Source: Gemmatimonadota bacterium (GTDB lineage Bacteria > GCA-2686955). From it: DNA of 9,394 nucleotides. Both the position numbers and the translations under genes were made by a program. A model generated the notes under the pieces. The model was given only the letters and a program-made list of their open reading frames with translations, did not search any database and was not told the origin of the DNA. The first letter of the stretch is position 1; every line of letters begins with the position of its first letter. Where the stretch lies: assembly GCA_026991065.1 (NCBI GenBank), contig JALXCG010000006.1:1-9394 (forward strand), given 5' to 3'. Below, piece after piece: positions 1 to 5,850 of the stretch.

Positions 1-294
1 GCGCGGCACTATGTGCGCTGGACGGGGCAACCCGACCACGCCGAGTTGGCGCCCCGGGCGCATCTGCTGCTGGCCCGGGTGCTGATCGACACCCAGCGCT
101 ATGCCGACGCTCTCGGCGCGATACGCCACGCCCACGGCATCGCGGTGGCCCGGCGGCAGCGCAGCGAAGAAAAGCGGATCTTCGCAACCGCCGCCCGCGC
201 CTACCGCGAATGGGGCCGGGAGGAGCAGCACAAAATGTGTCGTGCCATGGAAAAAGTAGTGTTGCAATGGCCGCGGCAGGAGCATGTAGTATGA
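1..294 (+). CDS. C-terminal end of a TPR-like protein (5' truncated by window edge)
   Basis: The reading frame is open from base 1 and ends at TGA 292-294, so the 97 codons seen are the tail of a longer gene. The residues form alternating amphipathic helices. The segment ARVLIDTQRYADALGAI has the small/large spacing of a tetratricopeptide repeat helix pair (A..L.....Y.DAL..I). A second, more degenerate pair follows around RIFATAARAYREWGREEQ. The end is basic and has no membrane segment. TPR proteins are helical protein-protein interaction scaffolds; the partner cannot be told from this fragment. The next gene starts 69 bp downstream on the same strand with its own good ribosome site, so co-transcription is possible. 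The GTG at 13 is probably internal, because the coding pattern continues to the edge. The family call rests on one good repeat only. Confidence 0.7.
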   Translation, partial: ARHYVRWTGQPDHAELAPRAHLLLARVLIDTQRYADALGAIRHAHGIAVARRQRSEEKRIFATAARAYREWGREEQHKMCRAMEKVVLQWPRQEHVV

Positions 295-319
295 ATAGGT
301 ACTCCAGCGAACTGCGCGA

Positions 320-329
320 AGAGGCCTCT
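320..329. repeat. 10-bp perfect palindrome upstream of the exported-protein gene
   Basis: AGAGGCCTCT is a perfect palindrome in the 69-bp gap after the TPR-like gene, about 22 bp before the ribosome site at 352. It could be a small operator or be coincidental. I see no convincing -35/-10 pair next to it. Confidence 0.25.
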
Positions 330-351
330 CTGCTGTAGCAAGGTGTTCCCG

Positions 352-357
352 AAGGAG
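352..357 (+). promoter_or_regulatory. Ribosome binding site fixing the start at 364
   Basis: AAGGAG lies 6 nt before ATG 364. This favours that ATG over the in-frame GTG at 343, which would put a charged stretch (MFPKESN) ahead of an otherwise normal signal peptide. Confidence 0.75.
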
Positions 358-363
358 AGCAAC

Positions 364-1656
364 ATGCACACTCGCGCCTTGATGTCAGCGGTTCTGCCGC
401 TCCTGGTCGCCCTCCAGGTGGCTCCCGGCAGCGCTCGGTTGACGCCGCCGTCGCCGGCGGAGCAACACGGCTCCCGTGGCGGCTCCATCGACGACTGCCG
501 CGCACCGATCATACGCGACATTTTTGATGTCATCACACCCGAGACACTCGGCCTCGCCTGGGAGGCGATTGTCCGGGATTCACTCGGCTATGACCTGTGG
601 GTCTGGCACAGCAACATCCAGGGAATCCCTCCCGTCGATTCGCTGAACAGTGCCGATCTCGTCATCTGGACCACCGGCGGCGACACTTTGGACGGTCCCG
701 GCGACCGCTCCTGCCTGACCCCCGCCGAAGAGGAAACTCTGCTCACCTATCTGACCGCCCCGCCCCCCGGAGTCACGCCACGGCTCTACCTGGAGTCACT
801 GGACTATCTGGATGAGCAGGACACCACCAGCAACGCGCTCTCTCCCCTGGCCACCGCGCTCGGCATCGCCGCGATCGACACGCTCGACGTTTTCAAGCAG
901 GAGTTCACGGTCTATTCCTGTGGCCCGCCGGGCTCCTATCGCCATTTCGAGGTGGGTTTTCACACCTCCGCGGCGCTCGTGTTCAATCAGTCCGATGGCT
1001 ATCTGACCCTTGCCGGAGCACAGAAGATCTTCCGCGCCCAGGATGGCGGCGGTGTCACGCGAACCGTCGGCCACTTCTACTCCAATGAGACCTACTCAGT
1101 CACCTTCGCCACCTACCTGCTCTCCAGCATGACCGAACTCGATGACCCCGTGCTCTATCCGAGCGATCCGGTCTCCTATGTGCGGATCTCGCTGAGCAAC
1201 ACCGGCAAGCCACCGGTGATCCAGATCGGTCCCGACCCGGGCGACAGCCTGATCAGTGTCTTCCCCGGCGACACGATTCGTCTCGACACCGAAATCGCCA
1301 ACTGCATGAATGCACCCTACGGCGATCGCACCCCGCAACACCGAATGGTCGGCTTCGGCATCCACGCCGGGATCCTCGACCCCGAAAGCCGAGAGGTTGT
1401 GCAGCAGTTCCCGAAGCGTTCGATCAAGCGGGTCGACGCCCGCCAGGGCCGCCGCTATCTCTGTGAGTTGCCCCTCGATCCCGCAATCGAACCGGGTGAT
1501 TATGTTTTGCTGCAGGAGGTTGGCTATCTCTTTCGCACCGACACGCTTTCCGCGCGGCACTTCCGCCTGCGCGTGCGGCCTCTTCCTCCATCGCCGCCGC
1601 CCGATCCGCGGCAACGCCCTGCATGGCGGCCGATCGCCGCGGGGGCGAGGCCGTGA
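364..1656 (+). CDS. Exported protein, probable GATase1-like domain plus C-terminal beta-sandwich
   Basis: This 430-residue protein starts at ATG 364, with AAGGAG 6 nt upstream. Residues 1-24 are a Sec signal peptide (MHTRALMSAVLPLLVALQVA, cleavage near GSA/R), so it acts outside the cytoplasm. Residues about 75-260 alternate strands and helices. The segment DLVIWTTGGD (98-107), followed by LTPAEEETLLTYL (118-130) and LYLESLDYL (141-149), resembles the 'is it open? then extend the platform' pattern of secreted class I glutamine-amidotransferase-like domains. No Cys nucleophile elbow is visible, so catalysis is doubtful. Residues about 285-405 are strand-rich (GDTIRLDTEI, EPGDYVLLQEVGYLF, HFRLRVRPL) and look like an Ig-like beta-sandwich. 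The tail from 406 is Pro/Arg-rich and disordered. Its 3' end overlaps the sigma-54 activator gene, so the two are likely expressed together. I do not recognise a named family and the fold assignments are inference; a role in binding or sensing at the cell surface is possible. Confidence 0.8.
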   Translation: MHTRALMSAVLPLLVALQVAPGSARLTPPSPAEQHGSRGGSIDDCRAPIIRDIFDVITPETLGLAWEAIVRDSLGYDLWVWHSNIQGIPPVDSLNSADLVIWTTGGDTLDGPGDRSCLTPAEEETLLTYLTAPPPGVTPRLYLESLDYLDEQDTTSNALSPLATALGIAAIDTLDVFKQEFTVYSCGPPGSYRHFEVGFHTSAALVFNQSDGYLTLAGAQKIFRAQDGGGVTRTVGHFYSNETYSVTFATYLLSSMTELDDPVLYPSDPVSYVRISLSNTGKPPVIQIGPDPGDSLISVFPGDTIRLDTEIANCMNAPYGDRTPQHRMVGFGIHAGILDPESREVVQQFPKRSIKRVDARQGRRYLCELPLDPAIEPGDYVLLQEVGYLFRTDTLSARHFRLRVRPLPPSPPPDPRQRPAWRPIAAGARP

Positions 1657-3410
1657 AGCAGCCCGCGGAAGCGCACCCGGTCCAGAGCTGGCCGGATTTG
1701 CGCCGCCGTGTGTGGGATCTTCTCACGCTGATCGATACGCTTGCCGGCGATGTTTGCGCCGACCGCAGCGATGAAGAGACCGACAGCGCCGCGCGCGAGA
1801 TCCGCACCTGCTGTGCGCGGATGCGGCGGATCCTGCCGGAAGAGTGGACCGGCCCCACGGCCGCCGGTGCCGATACCGCGATCGCCACCGTCGCCGGCCC
1901 CTCCCCGCTGCCCTTCGATCTACCGGTCGGCGACCGTCCGGAGCAGGTGCTCCAGGAAGCCGCCCAGCGGATCAGCGCCAACATCGAAGCCGACCTGGTG
2001 CTGGTGCTGCGGGTCGTGGATGGCGGCAGCGAGCTGCGGCAACTGGCCCGGGCCGCGTCCCACCCCAAGCACGGCGGCTCCGGCGCGGCCCAGGAGGCGA
2101 TCGCCGCCAGCCGCTCCATTCTCGACCACTGCTGCCGCACCCGCGCCGCCGAGTTCATCGACGATACGCTGCGGGTCGATCGCTACCGGCAACAGGCGAG
2201 CGTAGTGGACCAGCAGATCCGCTCGGTGCTGGTGGCGCCGATCCTGGATCATCGCGACCAGCTCTACGCGCTCATCTACGCCGACCGCCGGGCCCTCTTT
2301 GCCAGCCCCTTCGGCGCCCGCGAGCGGGAAAGCTTCGACCGCATCGTGGCCACCACCGCGGCGGCGCTGCAGCGCTCCCTGCGAATGGCCGCGCGGCCGG
2401 CCGGCGGCGAGGGGCGCCGGCGGCGCGAAGCCGAGGCGCTGCGGAACATCATCGGCAGCTCACCGGCGCTGGAGCGGGCCAAGGCGCTCTGCAGCGCCTT
2501 CGCCCAGTCGCATGCGCCGGTGCTCCTGGTCGGTGAACGCGGCACCGGCAAGGAACTCTTCGCCCAGGCGATCCATCGCCTGAGTCCCTGGCACCAGGGG
2601 CAACTGGTGCGCCTGCAGGGTCCCATGCTCCAGGGCGAAACCGGCCACGCCGAGATCCGCGGTTGGAACCAGGGGGCTTTCACCGGCGCCGACCACTCCC
2701 ACCCCGGCGCCTTTGAAACCGCCGCCGACGGCACCCTCTTCATCGACGAAGTGGCCGATCTCGATCCCCGCGCCCAGGCCGCGCTCCTCGGCGCGCTGGA
2801 CCCCGGCACCATCCGTCGCATCGGCGAAACCAGCGATCGCCCGGTGACCGCGCGCATCATCGCCGCCACCAACCAGAATCTGGAACAACTCGCGGCCGCC
2901 GGCAGCTTCCGCCTCGACCTGCTCGATCGACTCAGCGCCCTGCAACTCCGCTTGCCGCCGTTGCGCGAGCGCCACCTCGACATCATCGAACTCTTCCACC
3001 ACTTCCTCGACCGCTGCGACCTGCCGCTGGAGATGCGGCCCCGCGCGATCACGCCGCAGGCGGAGAGCTGGCTCCTGGCCCTGCCCCTTCCGGGCAACGT
3101 GCGCGAACTCAAGAACCTGGCGATTCGGGGTGCAATCATGGCCGCCTTCGAGGGCCGCGACACCGTCGATCGCGAACACCTGATCAACCCCAACCAGCCG
3201 TTGGCGCAGCCCTGGCCCCAGTTCAAGAGACAGGTCCTGGCTCCCCTCTCGGCGGAGGAGCGGACCAGCGCATTGCGCGATTGGCTGCGCCTCTGGCATC
3301 GCGAAACCGGCGGCCGGCGCTCTCTTTTCCGCGAGCGCGCCATGCTCAGCGAAAGCCAGATCGCCAAGCTGCTGCGCGAAGTCGTGACGGGAACTCCCTG
3401 GCACCGCTAA
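1623..3410 (+). CDS. Sigma-54-dependent transcriptional activator (GAF - AAA+ - Fis-like HTH)
   Basis: This 595-residue bacterial enhancer-binding protein hydrolyses ATP to remodel the sigma-54 RNA polymerase closed complex. Residues 104-254 form a GAF sensor domain, with the typical IRSVLVAPI (199-207) and LYALIYADRR (214-223) strands. The AAA+ domain starts near NIIGSS (275). It has Walker A GERGTGKE (304-311), an intact sigma-54 contact loop GAFTGA (351-356), Walker B TLFIDE (371-376), sensor I IIAATNQ (412-418), the arginine region FRLDLLDRL (429-437), LPPLRER (444-450) and sensor II PGNVREL (490-496). Residues 563-586 align without gaps to a Fis-type helix-turn-helix, but degenerately. 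There is no receiver domain, so the input is probably a ligand or partner sensed by GAF. ATG 1623 overlaps the upstream gene by 34 bp. GTG 1653 would make a GTGA stop/start overlap (1653-1656) and is equally plausible; neither has a strong ribosome site. Either way, translation is likely coupled to the exported protein. The nearest gene downstream is convergent. Confidence 0.93.
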   Translation: MAADRRGGEAVKQPAEAHPVQSWPDLRRRVWDLLTLIDTLAGDVCADRSDEETDSAAREIRTCCARMRRILPEEWTGPTAAGADTAIATVAGPSPLPFDLPVGDRPEQVLQEAAQRISANIEADLVLVLRVVDGGSELRQLARAASHPKHGGSGAAQEAIAASRSILDHCCRTRAAEFIDDTLRVDRYRQQASVVDQQIRSVLVAPILDHRDQLYALIYADRRALFASPFGARERESFDRIVATTAAALQRSLRMAARPAGGEGRRRREAEALRNIIGSSPALERAKALCSAFAQSHAPVLLVGERGTGKELFAQAIHRLSPWHQGQLVRLQGPMLQGETGHAEIRGWNQGAFTGADHSHPGAFETAADGTLFIDEVADLDPRAQAALLGALDPGTIRRIGETSDRPVTARIIAATNQNLEQLAAAGSFRLDLLDRLSALQLRLPPLRERHLDIIELFHHFLDRCDLPLEMRPRAITPQAESWLLALPLPGNVRELKNLAIRGAIMAAFEGRDTVDREHLINPNQPLAQPWPQFKRQVLAPLSAEERTSALRDWLRLWHRETGGRRSLFRERAMLSESQIAKLLREVVTGTPWHR

Positions 3411-3414
3411 TGCG
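3399..3414 (+). promoter_or_regulatory. Candidate sigma-54 (-24/-12) promoter across the activator's stop codon
   Basis: TGGCAC (3399-3404), then five bases, then ATGCG (3410-3414) gives the invariant GG and GC pairs with exactly 10 bases between them (GG 3400-3401, GC 3412-3413). The -24 half is perfect; the -12 half matches TGC of TTGCA. It points into the convergent gap and then antisense to the enzyme gene that ends at 3514. No + strand gene follows directly, so if active it would make a small or antisense RNA. It overlaps coding sequence and may be chance. Confidence 0.3.
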
Positions 3415-3481
3415 CATCGCGCCGAGGCGCGCCACACCTGCCCGACTCCGCGAAAAGCATGGCCCGGAGCATGCGCCCCGA

Positions 3482-3510
3482 GGGCGCCACTCCGCGCAAG
3501 AGCGGCGCCC
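3482..3510. terminator. Inverted repeat in convergent gap, probable bidirectional terminator
   Basis: GGGCGCC (3482-3488) pairs with GGCGCCC (3504-3510) around a 15-nt loop, immediately past the stop codon of the - strand enzyme gene and 72 bp past that of the activator. A second small hairpin (CGCGCC-GA-GGCGCG, 3419-3432) and GCATG/CATGC (3457-3461/3470-3474) lie in the same 103-bp gap. There is no T tract, so intrinsic termination is uncertain; such hairpins may only stabilise 3' ends. Confidence 0.4.
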
Positions 3511-3513
3511 GGT

Positions 3514-5457
3514 TCAACGCCAGGTGTGGATGTCGTCGACCGACATATCGCTGCCCATGGCGATGCCGAAATAGACCGTTCCGGCCACGGAGCGGTCGCT
3601 GGCCACCGCCAGAAGGTCGTTGCCGTCGACCGCCAGAGTCACCACCGGTCCGCTGTTGATCAGACTGACCGTGTGCCACGCACCGAGGCCGAAGGGATAG
3701 GCCACGCTCCCGGCGTCCAGCACCTCGCCGGTGGGCAGCCGCCGCTGCAGGCTCAGACTGTCCGCGGTGATGTGAGCGACATATCCCGGTCGCATCTCCA
3801 GCATCGAGAAGAAAAATTTGCCCAGCGCGTCGAGGGCCAGGTAGCCCTCGCCCTGATTCAACTTCAAGCGGCACTCCACACTGCTGTCGAAGAGCGGCTC
3901 CTCGATCAGGGCCGTAATCAGGCGCATCCCATCCGGCTCACCCGCCGGGGTCACGCCGCGAATCACGCCGTTGTGGCCCGGTTCCTCGAACTCGAAACCC
4001 CAGCCGAACTCGGTTTCGCCACGCAGCTTGCCACTGACGTAAAAGTTATCGTGAACGACCAGGGGGTCATCCAGGTCGCTCTGAAAAAGTGTCCCTTCCG
4101 GATAGAAAGCCGGTTCGAGCGCTTCCGCTCTGGCGGTGATCGCCAACATGGTCGCCTGTAGATTGTCGCGGATCTCCGGCTCGGTGTCGGAGAGATCCAC
4201 GAGTTCGTCCGGATCGGTCGCTTCGTTGTACAGCTCAACCGTCGCCGGATCGGGGTCCGGTTCCTCGGTGTGCTGGATCACCTTCCAGTCCCCCTCCTGG
4301 TAGGAGCGTCCCAGGTGGTTGTGACCGATCCTCCGATTCGGTTCCGGATCGACCAGCAGATCCCGGCCCTGGGCCTGCTCCGGACGCGGCATCCCCAGAA
4401 TGTCGAGAATGGTCGGCAGCAGGTCAACCTGGGTCGGCAATCCGCCCAATACCAGGTTGCGGAATGGTCCGTAGCGCTCCTGCAGATCTTCCGGAAGCAA
4501 GAGGATGAGCGGGATGTGGATGTTCGATTCGTAGTGGTCGGTGTGGCAGAAATAGTGATTGTGGTCGCCGGCCAGATTCTCGGCGTGATCGGCGGTGATG
4601 ATGATCAGCGTGCTGTCCAGCAGCGCCTCCTGGTCGAGGGCGCCGTAGATCTGGCTGAAGAGATCATCCATATTGGCCAGAAGACCGTCGTATTGGGCAA
4701 CATACCAATCCATCGAGGTGATCCCGTCGATCACCACCGATGCCTGGATGCCACCGTCGCAGGACTCGTTCTCGTTGATCGCGGGAACATCGCCGAGATC
4801 GCCGTAGAACGGATCGCCGACGAAGAGGGAGTCGAAGGGCGGAGGGCAGACATAGGGGGTGTGGCCGGCGACCGGCTGAGCGTGGATGTAAAAGGGCCGA
4901 GCGCCGGGATCATGGATGACATTCATGACCTTGTCCGCCAGATTCTGGTCGGGCCGAATCGAGGGCTCCGCAACATCGAAGCGGTCGGCGAGTTGCCGTG
5001 AATAGTGCGTCAGGATCGGGTTGCTGGAGAAGAGATAGGTGTGATAGCCCTCATCGTTGAGAAGATCCGGCATGGTGACCCAGCCACGCGGAATCGCCAG
5101 CGAAGAGGCCAACACCTTGTGTGTCGGCACCGTCACGCCGGTCATGATCGACGCCACACTGGTCCAGGTCCAGGTGGAAGCGGTGGTAAAATTGCTCCAG
5201 CGGATCCCCTGCTCGGAGAGTTGATCGATGAATGGGGTGACATTGCGCTCATAGCCATAGACACCAAAGTGGTCGGCCCGGGTGGTGTCCTGCGTCCAGA
5301 CCAGAACGTTGTAACGGCGCAGCACTTGCGGCAGTTCAAGCAGCGGAGGGCGGGCAACCGTGACGGAGGAAGCGGCTGGCGCGGCCTGCGCCGGCAGACC
5401 GCTCGGTCCGGTCAGCGCAACCGTCAAGGCGGCGATCTTGATCACATCCAGGTTCAT
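3514..5457 (-). CDS. Exported sulfatase/phosphatase-like enzyme with C-terminal jelly-roll domain (proximal paralogue)
   Basis: This is a 647-residue protein. The start is ATG at 5457-5455, preceded by GGAGAGAG and giving a signal peptide (residues 1-26, cleavage near AQA/AP); upstream in-frame starts would bury it. Residues 49-360 are an alkaline-phosphatase-superfamily (sulfatase fold) domain. Visible landmarks are QDTTRADHFGVYGY (56-69, metal Asp57), TWTWTSVASIMTG (95-107, nucleophile position Thr97), DWYVAQYDG (250-258), ADH (289-291, metal Asp290/His291) and QVDLLPTILDILG (343-355). Cys/Ser of the formylglycine motif is absent, so it is not a formylglycine sulfatase. Likely chemistry is hydrolysis or transfer of a phosphate-, phosphonate- or sulfate-ester group; the substrate is unknown. 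Residues about 455-647 are strand-rich, contain WHTVSLI and end in SVDDIHTW, as in concanavalin-A-like/LamG-type jelly rolls that bind glycans. It differs from its paralogue by Thr99 in place of Pro and DHAEN in place of DHGEE. It is divergent from the propeller gene. Confidence 0.9.
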   Translation of the reverse strand: MNLDVIKIAALTVALTGPSGLPAQAAPAASSVTVARPPLLELPQVLRRYNVLVWTQDTTRADHFGVYGYERNVTPFIDQLSEQGIRWSNFTTASTWTWTSVASIMTGVTVPTHKVLASSLAIPRGWVTMPDLLNDEGYHTYLFSSNPILTHYSRQLADRFDVAEPSIRPDQNLADKVMNVIHDPGARPFYIHAQPVAGHTPYVCPPPFDSLFVGDPFYGDLGDVPAINENESCDGGIQASVVIDGITSMDWYVAQYDGLLANMDDLFSQIYGALDQEALLDSTLIIITADHAENLAGDHNHYFCHTDHYESNIHIPLILLLPEDLQERYGPFRNLVLGGLPTQVDLLPTILDILGMPRPEQAQGRDLLVDPEPNRRIGHNHLGRSYQEGDWKVIQHTEEPDPDPATVELYNEATDPDELVDLSDTEPEIRDNLQATMLAITARAEALEPAFYPEGTLFQSDLDDPLVVHDNFYVSGKLRGETEFGWGFEFEEPGHNGVIRGVTPAGEPDGMRLITALIEEPLFDSSVECRLKLNQGEGYLALDALGKFFFSMLEMRPGYVAHITADSLSLQRRLPTGEVLDAGSVAYPFGLGAWHTVSLINSGPVVTLAVDGNDLLAVASDRSVAGTVYFGIAMGSDMSVDDIHTWR

Positions 5458-5460
5458 GGC

Positions 5461-5472
5461 TCTTCTCTCTCC
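5461..5472 (-). promoter_or_regulatory. Purine-rich ribosome binding region fixing the start at 5457
   Basis: On the - strand, GGAGAGAGAAGA precedes the ATG at 5457. It supports this start over the longer in-frame ones at 5559 and 5547, which also lack signal-peptide character. The GGAG core is 11 nt from the ATG, somewhat long. Confidence 0.55.
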
Positions 5473-5548
5473 ATCGTTAATGCGTCGGGGACAATGACCC
5501 GCGCCGTCATCTACAGTGCCCCGGCCGCCGGCTGCGGCCCAACCCATG

Positions 5549-5567
5549 AGTCCGGGCAAGTCCGGGC
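5549..5567. repeat. Two AGTCCGGGC direct repeats, 10-bp period
   Basis: AGTCCGGGC occurs at 5549-5557 and 5559-5567, a spacing of one helical turn. It is about 90 bp upstream of the - strand enzyme start. This is the arrangement expected of a side-by-side regulator site, but no protein can be assigned. Confidence 0.5.
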
Positions 5568-5688
5568 GATTCTCTTCTTATCGACCGCCGGCCCGACCCG
5601 GAACAGCGGCCCGCGGCTGCCCGGGAGCGGTCGATCCCATCAACCATAACCTCGCCGCGCTCTCTCTGCACGCCGCACTGCCGCCCCC

Positions 5689-5717
5689 CCCCGCGGGAAC
5701 CGCCACGCGCCGCGGGG
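5689..5717. repeat. 8-bp inverted repeat CCCCGCGG/CCGCGGGG
   Basis: CCCCGCGG (5689-5696) is the exact reverse complement of CCGCGGGG (5710-5717), with a 13-nt spacer. It could be an operator or a hairpin. GC bias makes such repeats fairly common here. Confidence 0.4.
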
Positions 5718-5734
5718 AGACCCCGACGAGAAAT

Positions 5735-5749
5735 CGGAGCCCAGCTCCG
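5735..5749. repeat. Perfect 6-bp stem with 3-nt loop
   Basis: CGGAGC-CCA-GCTCCG (5735-5749) lies about 100 bp upstream of the propeller gene. It is symmetrical enough for an operator. No T tract follows it on either strand, so it is not an obvious intrinsic terminator. Confidence 0.4.
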
Positions 5750-5783
5750 TAAGCGGGTTACACTGCAATCACACGTTTTGGAA

Positions 5784-5833
5784 GCACCCCTTCCGGGGCG
5801 CGTGACGCATGGGGACATGGGCCGTCAAGGCCC
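5784..5833 (+). promoter_or_regulatory. Two hairpins in the leader of the propeller gene
   Basis: CCCC-TTCC-GGGG (5787-5798, extended by GC/GC outside one mismatch) is followed by GGGCC-GTCAA-GGCCC (5819-5833). The second ends 5 nt before the ribosome site at 5839. They may tune mRNA stability or ribosome access. I do not recognise a riboswitch or a protein-binding leader. Confidence 0.35.
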
Positions 5834-5838
5834 CCACT

Positions 5839-5844
5839 AGAGGA
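5839..5844 (+). promoter_or_regulatory. Ribosome binding site fixing the start at 5851
   Basis: AGAGGA lies 6 nt before ATG 5851 and selects it over the in-frame ATG at 5809, whose extra 14 residues would lie ahead of the signal peptide and whose codons overlap the leader hairpin. Confidence 0.65.
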
Positions 5845-5850
5845 CACCCA

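Larger units (their letters stand above)
5458..5850. other. 393-bp divergent intergenic region with repeats
   Basis: No ORF here has coding character. The region lies between the starts of the - strand enzyme gene and the + strand propeller gene, so it should hold both promoters, though I cannot pick a convincing -35/-10 or -24/-12 pair for either. It contains a tandem AGTCCGGGC repeat, a run of nine C (5684-5692), an 8-bp inverted repeat, a short perfect hairpin (5735-5749) and two hairpins close to the propeller start. The separate entries describe these. Confidence 0.8.

Noticed and set aside
2276-3437. Long antisense ORFs (363 and 325 codons) opposite the sigma-54 activator
   Set aside because: The + strand frame has unmistakable AAA+ motifs in order. 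The antisense products are Arg/Ser- or Ala/Gly-rich low-complexity shadows expected in GC-rich DNA.
4270-5649. + strand ORFs (243 and 214 codons) opposite the proximal enzyme
   Set aside because: They are shadows of the enzyme frame. The second runs through the signal-peptide region and non-coding DNA with no change in composition.
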